A stretch of DNA of 64,000 nucleotides from Roseovarius albus (GCF_900172335.1 NZ_FWFX01000006.1:1-64000), one strand, 5' to 3'; counted from the stretch's first letter, positions 36,134 through 45,871 are shown. Notes: a model not told the origin generated them from the letters alone. A program made the numbers and translations.

Positions 36134-38065
36134 TCACAAAGATTGAATCGCTTGATGTGCCTCGTCCTGGCTTTCAAAGATGTGTGGCTGTACGCCACGT
36201 TTTGATAGGGTTTCTTTCATTTTCAAACGCATGAAGGCGCTGGTGGTGTAACGCACCGTGGACAAGCTGTATTCCGAAACAAGTTGCTCGATTAGCAAAG
36301 CATAAGCGTCATAAAGATCATCGGCGATGCGGAACTGGTTCTGATTCATGACGGTTTTAACACGCTGGCCCGTGGCCTCGAACGCATCTTTCAAAACCTT
36401 ATTCAGGTCCTCGATATCGGCCTTTTTCTTAATGCTCCAGCCTTCTAAGTTCACGAACATGAAGTTTCGTTCGGCGTCATAGGTCACACGCTCACACAGG
36501 TTTACGTTCAAGAGGGTGTCGAGCAAGCCCATCGGTTCATCCATGAAGATGCGCGGGTCCATCTCGGTGACGTTTTCTATGATGGGCTTGAAGCCCATCT
36601 GGCCCAGAATATCCTTTTCCAGATCGATACCTGGCGCGATTTCGATCAGTTCCAACCCTTTGGGGGTCAGCTGGAACACACAGCGCTCGGTCACGTAAAG
36701 AACGGGTTGGGCACGTCGGCAGGCATAGGTGCCGGAAAAGGTGATTTGATCCACCAGCGGTACAAACTTGCGGTTGCGACCCTCCTGCACAATGCGCAGT
36801 TTGCCGTCTTCGGCGGCCACCTGTAGACCGCCTGCGGTGAAGGTGCCGGCAAAAACCACGGCGCGAGAGTTTTGCGAGATGTTGATGAACCCGCCGGAGC
36901 CGTTTAGGCGCCCGCCAAAGTGCGAGGAATTCACGTTACCTTCGCGGTCGCACTGGGCAACTCCGAGGCAGGTTAAATCGAGCCCGCCACCGTCGTAGAA
37001 ATCGAACATCTGGTTTTGGTCCATGACGGCATCGGCGTTTCGGGAGGAGCCGAAGCTTGAACCGCCTGCGAGCACGCCACCGACAGCACCGGCCTCGGTC
37101 GTCAGGGTGATATAGGGGGTCAGTTTTTCTTCATTGGCGATGGCAGCTACGCCATCGGGCGCGCCCACACCTAGGTTCACCGCACCATTGGGGGGCAGTT
37201 CAAAGGCGGCGCGGCGGGCGATGATCTTGCGTTGATCCAATGTCATCTTGGGCATGTTTTCGACGGGCACTCGGATTTCACCGGACAGGGCAGGGTCGTG
37301 CATAACGCCATAGTTCATACGGTGCATTTCGGGCTGATCGGCCAGCACAACGCAATCGACCAAAAGACCGGGGACTTTCACGTCCTTGGGGCTGATCGAG
37401 CCGTTTTCAACGATACGTTCGACCTGCGCAATGACCAGACCGCCATTGTTGTGGGCGGCCATTGCTTGGGCCAGCACGTCCAGTGTCAGTGCCTCGCGTT
37501 CCATGCTGATGTTGCCGGACGGGTCGGCGCTGGTACCGCGAATAAGGGCCACGTCGATTTTGGTGGCCTTGTAGAATAGCCATTCCTCGCCATCGATGTT
37601 GTGCAGTTTGACAATATCTTCTTCGGTCTTCTTGTTAACTTTGGCCCCGCCGTGACGCGGATCAACAAAGGTGTGCAGGCCCACCTTGGAAAAGAGACCC
37701 GGCTGACCGGCAGCACAGGTGCGATAAAGCTGAGAAATGACGCCTTGCGGCAGGTTGTAGCCGCAGATTTTGTCTTCTTGTGCCGCCTGAGCAACCTTGG
37801 GCATACGGCCAAAGTTGCCCGCAATCACGCGTTTCAACAGGCCTTCATGGTGCAAGCGGCCCGTTCCCAAGCCTTTACTGTCTCCTGCTCCCGCGCACAT
37901 GATCAAAGTTAGATCACGAGGGTGGCCTTCCTCAAGAAAGCGCTTTTCCAGTGCTGCGTGTAGCATTTCGGGAATGCAGCTTTGGACAAAACCGGTGGTG
38001 GTGATCACGTCTTCATCGCGAATAAGCGTCATCGCGTGTTCAACTGTGGTGACCTTGTCTTTCAT
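36134..38065 (-). CDS. Family I CoA-transferase (YdiF/propionate-CoA-transferase type) with extra C-terminal domain
   Basis: 643 residues. Residues about 1-530 match acyl-CoA:acetate/3-ketoacid CoA-transferases with both halves fused. The first half has DVITTTGFVQSCIPE and IRGTSADPSGNIS; the second has the catalytic Glu in LTTEAGAVGG and GGGLDLTCLGVAQCD. Typical YdiF-like enzymes are about 520-530 long. Here about 110 further residues follow (from about 535), ending in DEAHQAIQSL, resembling a small alpha/beta ligand-binding fold. It lies before gabD on the same strand, 164 bases apart, and may activate a short acid of the GABA route. AGGGAAG supports the start. Confidence 0.85.
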   Translation of the reverse strand: MKDKVTTVEHAMTLIRDEDVITTTGFVQSCIPEMLHAALEKRFLEEGHPRDLTLIMCAGAGDSKGLGTGRLHHEGLLKRVIAGNFGRMPKVAQAAQEDKICGYNLPQGVISQLYRTCAAGQPGLFSKVGLHTFVDPRHGGAKVNKKTEEDIVKLHNIDGEEWLFYKATKIDVALIRGTSADPSGNISMEREALTLDVLAQAMAAHNNGGLVIAQVERIVENGSISPKDVKVPGLLVDCVVLADQPEMHRMNYGVMHDPALSGEIRVPVENMPKMTLDQRKIIARRAAFELPPNGAVNLGVGAPDGVAAIANEEKLTPYITLTTEAGAVGGVLAGGSSFGSSRNADAVMDQNQMFDFYDGGGLDLTCLGVAQCDREGNVNSSHFGGRLNGSGGFINISQNSRAVVFAGTFTAGGLQVAAEDGKLRIVQEGRNRKFVPLVDQITFSGTYACRRAQPVLYVTERCVFQLTPKGLELIEIAPGIDLEKDILGQMGFKPIIENVTEMDPRIFMDEPMGLLDTLLNVNLCERVTYDAERNFMFVNLEGWSIKKKADIEDLNKVLKDAFEATGQRVKTVMNQNQFRIADDLYDAYALLIEQLVSEYSLSTVRYTTSAFMRLKMKETLSKRGVQPHIFESQDEAHQAIQSL

Positions 38066-38110
38066 TGGTTTGTCTTCCCTGTTGGTCCGTTGATTTGAGG
38101 TGGGGGCTCT

Positions 38111-38143
38111 TCGCTTCGGTAATTAATATTAACATTGAAGCGA
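38111..38143 (-). promoter_or_regulatory. Inverted repeat upstream of the CoA-transferase gene
   Basis: Arms TCGCTTC (38111-38117) and GAAGCGA (38137-38143) flank an AT-rich centre that itself contains TTAATATTAA. It lies 46 bases before the ATG. A regulator site is plausible; no matching copy was noticed elsewhere in the window. Confidence 0.35.
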
Positions 38144-38229
38144 TATTTTATATTTTTATTAGTTTGTGAAGCTGCCTTCCGCAAGGGAAAGTGATGCGAA
38201 AGGCAGAGGTTTTTTGTCGCAGGATGCGC

Positions 38230-39699
38230 CTAGTTGGACAGGCCCAAGCAGACGTATTTCAGCTCCAGATAATCATCCATGCCGTATTTGGAGCCTTCAC
38301 GCCCCAGACCGGACTGTTTGACACCACCAAAGGGGGCAACCTCGGTTGAAATCAGGCCGGTGTTGACGCCGATCATGCCGGTTTCCATGCGTTCGGCGAC
38401 GCGCCAGACACGGGAAAGATCGTTGGCATAAAAGTAGCCTGCGAGACCAAATTCGCTGTCATTGGCCAGTGCGATGACCTCTTCCTCGGTCTCGAACTTG
38501 ATCAGCGGTGCGATGGGGCCAAAAGTTTCTTCTTTTGACACCAGTGCTGAGGTTGGAACATCGGTCAACAGGGTGGGTTCAAAGAAGGTTCCACCCAGTC
38601 GTTTGCCGCCCACAAGAACACGCGCGCCTTTGGCGGTTGCGTCGGCGAGGTGTTCCTCGACCTTGGCGACCGCACCCTCGTTGATCAGCGGGCCGGTTGT
38701 GACGCCTTCGTCCATGCCGTTGCCGGGGGTCAGTTTGGCGATGGCGGCGGCGAGCTTTTCCGAAAACGCCTCGTAAACGCCGGACTGCACGTAGATCCGG
38801 TTGGCACAGACGCAGGTCTGGCCATTGTTGCGGAACTTGGCGATCATTGCGCCTTCGACGGCAGCATCAAGATCGGCATCATCGAAAACGATGAATGGCG
38901 CGTTGCCGCCCAGTTCCAGTGACATCTTCTTGATGGTATCGGCCCCTTGACGCATCAGGATCTGGCCCACACGGGTGGAACCGGTGAATGTGATTTTAGC
39001 CACCTTTGGGTTGGCGCACATTTCTTCGCCCGTGCCGCGCGAATTGCTGTTGGGCAGCACGCTGAAGACACCAGCAGGCACGCCAGCGCGTTCGGCCAGA
39101 ACAGCCATGGCGATGGCAGACAGCGGAGTGAGTTCCGCCGGGCGCACTACGAAGCTGCAACCAGCCGCGAGGGCCGGGGCCACCTTGCGGGCGATCATTG
39201 CGTTGGGGAAGTTCCATGGCGTGATGGCGCCAACAACACCGACGGGCTGTTTCAGCACGACGATGCGCTTGTCGCGCTGGTGGCCCGGGATGGTGTCGCC
39301 GTAGACACGCTTGGCCTCTTCGGCGAACCACTCGATGAAGGATGCACCATAGGCGATCTCACCCTTGGCCTCGGCCAGAGGCTTGCCCATCTCGGCACAG
39401 AGGATGGTGCCCAGATCGTCTTGTGCTTCGATCATCAGGTCGAACCACTTGCGTAGAACTGCGGCGCGTTCCTTGCCGGTCCACTCCGCCCAGTCTTTTT
39501 GCGCGACATAAGCGGCATCAATCGCCTCTTGTACGTCGGCAATGGTGCTGTCGGTAACTTGGGTGATGACAGCACCCGTTGCTGGGTTGGTGACAGCAAA
39601 ACGGCTGTCTCTGCTGCGCCATTCGCCGTTGATATAGGCCCGGCTCTCTAACAGGGTTGGGTCGTTCAGGTTCAGGGTGTTTGCGTTTGTATCCAGCAT
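38230..39699 (-). CDS. gabD: NAD(P)-dependent succinate-semialdehyde dehydrogenase
   Basis: 489 residues of the aldehyde dehydrogenase fold, oxidising succinate semialdehyde to succinate. It has the SSADH-like N-terminus, GAITPWNFPNAMIARKVAPALAAG, FTGSTRVGQILM, the general base Glu in LELGGNAPFIVFD, the nucleophile in NNGQTCVCANRIYV, and KEETFGPIAPL. Both paired cysteines of GabD enzymes (CVC) are present. It starts one base after the gabT stop, so gabT-gabD are one unit. Confidence 0.93.
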   Translation of the reverse strand: MLDTNANTLNLNDPTLLESRAYINGEWRSRDSRFAVTNPATGAVITQVTDSTIADVQEAIDAAYVAQKDWAEWTGKERAAVLRKWFDLMIEAQDDLGTILCAEMGKPLAEAKGEIAYGASFIEWFAEEAKRVYGDTIPGHQRDKRIVVLKQPVGVVGAITPWNFPNAMIARKVAPALAAGCSFVVRPAELTPLSAIAMAVLAERAGVPAGVFSVLPNSNSRGTGEEMCANPKVAKITFTGSTRVGQILMRQGADTIKKMSLELGGNAPFIVFDDADLDAAVEGAMIAKFRNNGQTCVCANRIYVQSGVYEAFSEKLAAAIAKLTPGNGMDEGVTTGPLINEGAVAKVEEHLADATAKGARVLVGGKRLGGTFFEPTLLTDVPTSALVSKEETFGPIAPLIKFETEEEVIALANDSEFGLAGYFYANDLSRVWRVAERMETGMIGVNTGLISTEVAPFGGVKQSGLGREGSKYGMDDYLELKYVCLGLSN

Positions 39700-39700
39700 C

Positions 39701-40978
39701 TTAGGCGGCCTTTGCGGCTTTGATCGACTCTTCGAGCAGATCCATGGCTTCGGTCATGACTTCATCCTGAATGGTGATAGGTGCAAGGAAACGCACAACG
39801 TTGCCATGCACGCCGCAGGTCAGCAGAACCAGATTGCGCTTCAGACCTTCGGCGCGGACTTTGTTGGCAAAATCGGCACTTGGGACGCTGCCATCGGCGG
39901 TGTTGAACTCTGCGGCAATCATGAAACCGGGGCCGCGTACGTCCACCATCTCTGGCACATCTGCGCGGATGGCCTCCAGACGCTGCTTCAGTCGTGAACC
40001 CAGCTCATTCGCGCGGTCGCAAAGCTGTTCCTCTTCGATCACGTCCATAACTGCATGCGCGGCGGCGATACCCAGTGGGTTCCCGGCATAGGTGCCACCC
40101 AGACCGCCAGGGTTGGCAGCGTCCATCAGGTCGGCGCGGCCAGTGACAGCGGCGAGGGGCAGACCACCTGCCAGACCTTTAGCCATAGTAGTCAAGTCAG
40201 CGGCAACATCGTAATGCTCCATCGCGAACAGCTTGCCGGTGCGGGCGAAACCGGTTTGGACCTCATCCGCGATCATGACCATGCCGTACTCGTCACAGAT
40301 TTCGCGTACGGCACGCATTAACTCAACTGGCGCTTGGTAGAACCCGCCTTCGCCCTGAACAGGTTCCAGAATGATGGCGGCAACGCGGTCGGGATCGAGA
40401 GCTGCTTTAAAGAGTTGAGTGATCGCGGCTTTGGCATGATCAATGGTGATGCCGTGCAGATCGTTGGGGAAGGGGACGTGGAAGACGTCAGGCATCATGG
40501 TCCCGAAACCCGCCTTATAAGGCTGAACCTTGCCAGTCAGCGACATGCCCATAAATGTGCGGCCATGGAAGCCTCCGCCAAAGGCGATCACGGCCTGACG
40601 ACCGGTTGCGGCGCGGGCGACCTTGATGGCGTTTTCGACGGCTTCGGCACCGGTGGTGACAAAGATGGTTTTCTTGTCGAAGTTACCGGGCACGGCTTCG
40701 TTCAGGCGCTCGCCAAGACCAATGTAGTTTTCGTACGGCATGACCTGATGGCAGGTGTGCGTGAAGCTACCCAGCTGCTTTTCAACAGCGGCCATCACCT
40801 TAGGATGGCGGTGGCCGGTGTTTACAACAGCGATGCCAGCGGCAAAGTCGATGTAACGGTTGCCCTCGACATCCCAGACCTCGGCGTTCTCTGCGCGCTC
40901 TACATAGATCTGTGTCATCATGCCAACGCCACGGGCGATGGTCTCGTCACGGCGCTTTGCGATCTCAGCGTTTTTCAT
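39701..40978 (-). CDS. gabT: 4-aminobutyrate aminotransferase
   Basis: 425 residues of class III PLP aminotransferases, converting GABA and 2-oxoglutarate to succinate semialdehyde and glutamate. It has [60 protein letters not shown] and the PLP lysine K267 in [12 protein letters not shown], the position of the E. coli GabT lysine. The ATG at 40978 is fixed by GGAGGA six bases upstream; a longer frame exists but has no signal. Transcribed towards gabD and divergent from the regulator gene, with the shared operator 55 bases upstream. Confidence 0.95.
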   Translation of the reverse strand: MKNAEIAKRRDETIARGVGMMTQIYVERAENAEVWDVEGNRYIDFAAGIAVVNTGHRHPKVMAAVEKQLGSFTHTCHQVMPYENYIGLGERLNEAVPGNFDKKTIFVTTGAEAVENAIKVARAATGRQAVIAFGGGFHGRTFMGMSLTGKVQPYKAGFGTMMPDVFHVPFPNDLHGITIDHAKAAITQLFKAALDPDRVAAIILEPVQGEGGFYQAPVELMRAVREICDEYGMVMIADEVQTGFARTGKLFAMEHYDVAADLTTMAKGLAGGLPLAAVTGRADLMDAANPGGLGGTYAGNPLGIAAAHAVMDVIEEEQLCDRANELGSRLKQRLEAIRADVPEMVDVRGPGFMIAAEFNTADGSVPSADFANKVRAEGLKRNLVLLTCGVHGNVVRFLAPITIQDEVMTEAMDLLEESIKAAKAA

Positions 40979-41032
40979 GTCGTGTCCTCCAAAAAGCCGG
41001 TCCAACAGACTCGGGTGAAACAAAATCGCCTC

Positions 41033-41051
41033 ACACTATGGTGCATTGTGT
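41033..41051. promoter_or_regulatory. Operator copy 1 of a shared inverted repeat (gabT / regulator)
   Basis: ACACTATG-GTG-CATTGTGT: arms 41033-41040 and 41044-41051, one arm mismatch, spacer 3. It lies between divergent gabT and the XRE-cupin gene, 55 bases from gabT and 62 from the regulator start. The same repeat occurs twice before the C45 and VOC genes. Confidence 0.7.
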
Positions 41052-41113
41052 ATAATGCAATCCCCTTTTAAGGTATGGCTTAACGTATTGTATTTGTTAA
41101 ATGAGGTGGTTAA

Positions 41114-41698
41114 TTGTTCAATATAATGAACACTGATAACACAACGAATACGAATCTCGAGATTGGCGCGCGTCTGCGTTACCTGAGAGAGCGGGCAGGC
41201 ATGTCACAGCGCGCCTTGGCCAAGGCGGTGGGCGTGCCCAATTCGACCGTATCCTTGATCGAGTCGGGTCAGACCAACCCATCTGTCAGCGCGCTCAAAC
41301 GCTTGCTGGATGGCATACCCATTGGTTTGTCAGAGTTTTTTGCCTTTGAGCCTGAACCAGAGCGCAAGGTGTTTTTTGCCGCTGAGGAGTTGACTGAAAT
41401 CAGCCGGGGTCGGTTGTCATTGAGGCAAGTGGGGGGCAATTTGTTTGGTCACAACCTGCAGATCTTGCACGAAACCTACCAACCTGGGGCTGATACGGGC
41501 GTGAAAAAGTACCAACACGAAGGGGAAGAGGGCGGGATCGTCATTTCCGGCCGGATCGAGGTCATCGTGGGTGAGGAGCGCAAGATCCTTGGCCCCGGTG
41601 ATGCCTATCTGTTCAATAGCAACATGCCGCACCGGTTCAAGGCGATTGGGGCGGATGCGTGCGAGATCATCAGCGCCTGCACGCCGCCGACGTTTTGA
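41114..41698 (+). CDS. XRE-cupin transcriptional regulator (PuuR type)
   Basis: 194 residues. A lambda-repressor-like helix-turn-helix (about 17-70, RLRYLRERAGMSQRALAKAVGVPNSTVSLIESG) is followed by a cupin domain (about 110-190) with the DTGVKKYQHEGEEGGIVISG and GPGDAYLFNSNMPHRF boxes. This is the layout of PuuR, which represses putrescine/GABA genes. GAGGTGG (41103-41109) lies four or five bases before a TTG at 41114. The ATG at 41126 is 16 bases from it, so the TTG is the better start. It most likely binds the repeat at 41033 and controls itself and gabTD. Confidence 0.9.
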   Translation: MFNIMNTDNTTNTNLEIGARLRYLRERAGMSQRALAKAVGVPNSTVSLIESGQTNPSVSALKRLLDGIPIGLSEFFAFEPEPERKVFFAAEELTEISRGRLSLRQVGGNLFGHNLQILHETYQPGADTGVKKYQHEGEEGGIVISGRIEVIVGEERKILGPGDAYLFNSNMPHRFKAIGADACEIISACTPPTF

Positions 41699-41888
41699 CG
41701 GTGTGGGTGTTACAAGCATAATGTCTGCAACGCGGACAAAGCAGCCAAAGTAAAAACTATTTAATTTCTGACTTACGGCAACCACAGCATGTTCGCTTTG
41801 TGCAAGCAACAGACATTGCGAGTACTTTCCGCGCTATAGCTTTCGCAACAGCGTCGAGATAGGGTTTGACGTCAATGAGGAGGAACGC

Positions 41889-43610
41889 ATGGAGCGAAAA
41901 CTGGCTGCGATAATGGCCGCGGATGTCGTTGGCTATTCCCGGATGATGGGCGCGGATGAGGTTGGCACCCTTGGCAATCTGAAGGCCTTTGAAAAGGATG
42001 TTATTGAACCTGTCGTTTCGAAACATTCCGGGCGCATATTCAAACGCATGGGAGACGGTTATCTTGCAGAATTTCAGAGCATCGTTGCGGCGGTGGAATG
42101 CGCGATGGAATGGCAGTTTGCCGCAAGCGAAGAATTACAGTTTCGCATAGGTGTCCATCTTGGGGACGTGATTGACGAAGACGGGGATGTCTACGGCGAG
42201 GGGGTAAACATAGCCGCGCGTATCGAGCCGCTGGCCGAAGCCGGTGGGATATGCCTTTCTGAAGATGCATGGCGCCAGGTCAGAACGAAGCTGGACGTCG
42301 ATTTTCAGGATTTAAAAGAACAGAAATTAAAAAACATTGATAACCCAGTTCGCGTGCTTCAAATTGCAAATCCTAGTCGCGATAGTGTTTCGTTTCAGGC
42401 CGCATCCAATGCGAAAGAAGAAGACTATCCATACCGCAAATTACCAAAAATTGTTCTGGCCCCCTTTAAGTGCATTGGGGACAGCAGCGAAGGTCAGGCA
42501 TTGCGTTCTGGATTGACTGCAACTTTAACCACAGCGCTGGCAAAGTTTGAAGAATTTGCCCTGGTTGATCCGGGCACATTGTCTGAAATTTCTGCAAGCC
42601 ACGAAACGCTGGATGCCGGTCACCAAGTCGGCTTTGAATTTGTTCTCAACGGTACAGTTCAAACAGTGGCATCAAGGGTCCGTATTGGTGTAAGCCTGAT
42701 CAGTACTGTTTCAGGTCAACCGGTTTGGTCGGAAACGCTGAACCGGGAACTCGAAGACGTTTTTGAGCTGCAGGATGATATTACGGCCTTTATCGCTTCA
42801 ACCCTGAGCGATGCCGTTGGGGAGGAACAGGCCAAGGCAATCTCTGACACCCCCTTGAACAAGCTTACCGCAGCGGAGGTGATGATCCGAGGGATAGAAC
42901 TCCTTCACAATGTTAATTTTGAAGATAACAAAACGGCGATGGGAATATTTGAAAATGCGCGGGATGCTGACCCTGATGCACTATTCCCAACACTGTGTCT
43001 TTGTTGGACCTATGCCATCGAGCTGGGCAGCGGTTGGCCATCATCACGAGAAGATCCGATTGGCTTTTGTCTCGATGAAATGAGGCGCCTGACACGTCTT
43101 CATCCACGCTCCGCCCATATTCATCGCCTTACAAGTCGCCTTTACTATTTCAAAGGCAACTATGCCGATGGCCTCGCCCACGCCAAGCGTGCCTATGAGC
43201 TAAATCCTTTTCATAGCGACATGATGATTACTCTGGGCACAGCACTTATGTGGGAAGGTCGCCCGAAAGAAGCGCTTGTTTTGCTTGAAAAGGCCTATCA
43301 GACAAACTCGTATATTCCAGACGCTTTCAGATCATATTTGTCACTTGCGTATTTTCTTTGTGATCGACCCCAGGATGGGATTCCAATCCTGGGTGTCAGT
43401 GAAGTCCTGACCCCAACATCGCAAGTGTACAGAATTCTCCTCTTGGTGGGTCTGGGACAAATTGCAGAGGCGAAACGGCACGCAAAAGCGCTGAAGATGC
43501 GTCATCCTGATTTTGAGTCCGCCAATATTCAGATGTTTAACTCATTCCGCTACGAAGAAGACCGGAACAGGATTTTCAGTGCATTGCGCAGCGTCAGTCT
43601 TGTTGAATAA
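41889..43610 (+). CDS. Class III adenylate/guanylate cyclase with FlgO/TolB-like and TPR regions
   Basis: 573 residues. The N-terminal cyclase homology domain (about 1-160) has the metal-binding aspartates Asp12 (IMAADVVGYSRMMGAD) and Asp56 (FKRMGDGYLAEF), and FRIGVHLGDVIDEDGDVYGEGVNIAARIE. A middle domain (about 180-310) resembles the TolB N-terminal or FlgO-type fold with VLAPFKCIGDSSEGQALRSGL. The C-terminal half is TPR-like (YYFKGNYADGLAHAKRAYELNPF). This layout is common in alphaproteobacteria, often with many copies per genome. Strong GAGGAGG before the ATG. Whether it is linked to the GABA block is unknown. Confidence 0.9.
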   Translation: MERKLAAIMAADVVGYSRMMGADEVGTLGNLKAFEKDVIEPVVSKHSGRIFKRMGDGYLAEFQSIVAAVECAMEWQFAASEELQFRIGVHLGDVIDEDGDVYGEGVNIAARIEPLAEAGGICLSEDAWRQVRTKLDVDFQDLKEQKLKNIDNPVRVLQIANPSRDSVSFQAASNAKEEDYPYRKLPKIVLAPFKCIGDSSEGQALRSGLTATLTTALAKFEEFALVDPGTLSEISASHETLDAGHQVGFEFVLNGTVQTVASRVRIGVSLISTVSGQPVWSETLNRELEDVFELQDDITAFIASTLSDAVGEEQAKAISDTPLNKLTAAEVMIRGIELLHNVNFEDNKTAMGIFENARDADPDALFPTLCLCWTYAIELGSGWPSSREDPIGFCLDEMRRLTRLHPRSAHIHRLTSRLYYFKGNYADGLAHAKRAYELNPFHSDMMITLGTALMWEGRPKEALVLLEKAYQTNSYIPDAFRSYLSLAYFLCDRPQDGIPILGVSEVLTPTSQVYRILLLVGLGQIAEAKRHAKALKMRHPDFESANIQMFNSFRYEEDRNRIFSALRSVSLVE

Positions 43611-43780
43611 CCGTTTCTAGTCATAAAGTGAATGTTCACCACACGATAGCTTGACCAAAATTCGAACAGATACAAAGGGCCAATTTGGGCTCTAAGCCGT
43701 CATTGATGTGTCAAGCTTCAATCGACTTCCGGGTCTTTGGCGACCCGAAAGCACCACCTATTGCACTTTCAGGTCGACAG

Positions 43781-44647
43781 TTAACCACGCACCGGGCGCT
43801 TCGCTTTTTCCAGTGGACCGAGTGAGTTCAGATACTCGGTCTGGTGGCTGCCATTGTTGTAGATCGGGAAGGTCATGTCTGTGTCGCGGAAGCTTTTGAG
43901 CGGCTGGCCCATATTCAACAGACCTTGCTGTCTCTGACGGCGGACCAGATCAAAGTCGACCTCGATGGGGATCAGTTCCTCGTTGACCGAGCCGTCATGT
44001 AGTAACTGTCCGGCGGGGTCGATAACACGGGAATAGCCATTGCCGCCGGCCATCAAACCGTTGATCGCAAAGACGTAGGATTGAAACATCGCGGCCGACG
44101 CCTGTGCGATGACCAGATCGGCGTGGCGGTCGACAAAGCTGGCCAGAACCGGGTTGATGATCACCTCGGCCCCTTGCGACACCATGGTGCGGGTCAGTTC
44201 TGGGAACCAGATGTCATAGCAGATCGACATGCCGAATTTGCCGACGTGTGGGACATCAAAAGTACAGACCTCGGTGCCCGGGGTGGTGTGGGTCTCGTAG
44301 GGTGTGAAGGGGAACATCTTGCGGTAGCGTGTGACAATCTCGCCCGCCGGGTTGATGACGGGAGAGGTGTTGTAGATCACGCCGTCAACCTCGCCCTTTT
44401 CATAATACGAGCCGGGGATCAGCCATATGCCATATTTCTGTGCCAATTCACGGCATTGGGTTTCGTATTCGCCATCTCGCGGTTGTGCCGATTGCGGGCT
44501 GGGGCCGGAATGACAAAGCTCGCTGAACACCACCATTTCAACCCAGGGATAGAGATGCATCATGATCGCCAGACGTTTTTTCATTTCCGGCATGTTGTCA
44601 TGCACCCCAAGGTGCATCTGAATTCCACCAATGGCGAATTTTGTCAT
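43781..44647 (-). CDS. Carbon-nitrogen hydrolase (nitrilase superfamily amidase)
   Basis: 288 residues. The Glu-Lys-Cys triad is visible as Glu43 (VVFSELCHSG), Lys110 (TRYRKMFPF) and Cys143 (MSICYDIWFPE). The family splits linear or cyclic amides, N-carbamoyl compounds or nitriles; the sequence does not name the substrate. It lies 26 bases after a C45-type acyl hydrolase on the same strand. Both are probably expressed from the promoter covered by the repeat at 45747. Working together they could release an amine from an acylated or amidated compound. Confidence 0.88.
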   Translation of the reverse strand: MTKFAIGGIQMHLGVHDNMPEMKKRLAIMMHLYPWVEMVVFSELCHSGPSPQSAQPRDGEYETQCRELAQKYGIWLIPGSYYEKGEVDGVIYNTSPVINPAGEIVTRYRKMFPFTPYETHTTPGTEVCTFDVPHVGKFGMSICYDIWFPELTRTMVSQGAEVIINPVLASFVDRHADLVIAQASAAMFQSYVFAINGLMAGGNGYSRVIDPAGQLLHDGSVNEELIPIEVDFDLVRRQRQQGLLNMGQPLKSFRDTDMTFPIYNNGSHQTEYLNSLGPLEKAKRPVRG

Positions 44648-44673
44648 GGCTTGATCCTTTGTGAATGTAGGGC

Positions 44674-45720
44674 TTACAGCAAATGGGACCCTTGGGCGTC
44701 AAACCGCAGGGGGATACGGTTTGTCGGCCAGTCATTGACTGACCAATGCCCGGCAGAGCCATTGCTGAAAATGAGTTCCAAACTGGAAGAGGCGGGGCGG
44801 TAGAGGCTGGTGAACACGGTGCCAAACCCCTGATCATAGTTGGTGGCGAAGACCGGAGCGCTTAAGAAACGATGTTTGAGTTGCTCGGCGGTCGGAGGCG
44901 TGGGCGCAGAAAGAGTGGCCTGCAAAATCTCGGCTCGCTCCATGGTGGCGGAAAACCGACCGTGGCCCATCAATTCAACCCCGATCTGATGATTTGTGGC
45001 CCAGTTCTGATGTTTGATCATTGGCGGGCGGTCAGGGGCGAGAAACACCGTAATGGTATCACCCGCGCGATCCGTCAGCGTCACATTATAGGACATGTGG
45101 CAGGGGATCCGGCGCAGAACTTCGATGGCATCCTGAACATCTGTGCAGATTTCAAGAATGTAGCGGATGATGAGCGGAATGCCGAACCCGATGCCCACTT
45201 TCAGGCGACCGCCAAAACTGAGCGAAATGGCAAGACCGTTTTCGTTGATCCCGTCTGACAGGCCACTCAACCCATCGACCATGCCGATCACACGTTTGCC
45301 ACGCCAGTTGGTACGCAGCAGGGTTAGCTCGTTCAGGGCCGGATCCAGATCGTAATTGCGGATCAGGAAAGGGCCTTGGTGGTCGTTTGAGACCGCTTGC
45401 GAACAGTTAGTCAGATACCGGGGCGGGCACCAGAAGGTCAGGAAGCTGCGTAGGGCGGCGTCATTTGGGTCAACGTCAGCAAGCCTATCAATCAGGCGCT
45501 CAATTTCCGGCATATGGCGCCGAATCGCGCGTTGTCCGTCTTCGGCACTGGCGTTGGAGCCACCTTTGCGCTCGAACCATTTTTTCCATGCGGGCCAGAA
45601 TCGGTGATGGATCTCACCCCACGCCCCTGCAGGGAAGTCTTCGGACAGCAAAGTCAGCTGCCGATGCATGGCAAACTGGGCGTTTTGGCCGTCTTTTTCT
45701 ATGTCCTGTAGGGTGGTCAT
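44674..45720 (-). CDS. C45-type (acyl-CoA:6-APA acyltransferase-like) N-terminal nucleophile hydrolase
   Basis: 348 residues from the ATG at 45720 (AGGA six bases before). The family matures by self-cleavage before a cysteine; Cys106 in LTNCSQAV is the candidate nucleophile, followed by the conserved FLIRNYDLDP segment and the GLSDGINENGLAISLSFGG patch. Members split or make N-acyl bonds. The 105-residue pro-region is within the usual range. First gene of a pair with the nitrilase-type gene; its promoter region carries the operator at 45747-45765. Confidence 0.85.
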   Translation of the reverse strand: MTTLQDIEKDGQNAQFAMHRQLTLLSEDFPAGAWGEIHHRFWPAWKKWFERKGGSNASAEDGQRAIRRHMPEIERLIDRLADVDPNDAALRSFLTFWCPPRYLTNCSQAVSNDHQGPFLIRNYDLDPALNELTLLRTNWRGKRVIGMVDGLSGLSDGINENGLAISLSFGGRLKVGIGFGIPLIIRYILEICTDVQDAIEVLRRIPCHMSYNVTLTDRAGDTITVFLAPDRPPMIKHQNWATNHQIGVELMGHGRFSATMERAEILQATLSAPTPPTAEQLKHRFLSAPVFATNYDQGFGTVFTSLYRPASSSLELIFSNGSAGHWSVNDWPTNRIPLRFDAQGSHLL

Positions 45721-45746
45721 AACTGTCCTTTGGGCCGTAGTGCCGC

Positions 45747-45765
45747 ACACTATGATGCATAGTGT
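45747..45765. promoter_or_regulatory. Operator copy 2 of the shared inverted repeat (C45 gene)
   Basis: ACACTATG-ATG-CATAGTGT with perfect arms 45747-45754 and 45758-45765, 27 bases before the C45 gene ATG. It matches the gabT site at all but two of 19 positions. In minus-strand sense it follows a TTGCAA box, so a bound protein would cover the likely promoter. Confidence 0.75.
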
Positions 45766-45788
45766 TGCATTTGCAATCAAAAAAAACT

Positions 45789-45807
45789 ACACCATGGTAC
45801 ATAATGT
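45789..45807. promoter_or_regulatory. Operator copy 3, weaker (C45 / VOC spacer)
   Basis: ACACCATG-GTA-CATAATGT, the same layout with two arm mismatches. Its start is 42 bases from that of copy 2, near four helical turns, so two dimers could bind on one DNA face and repress both divergent genes. Confidence 0.55.
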
Positions 45808-45871
45808 GGCCAGTAACCTTTCTGTGTGACAGAGAGCAGAGTGGCGCTGGCGCTTAATTGGAGAAAGAACC

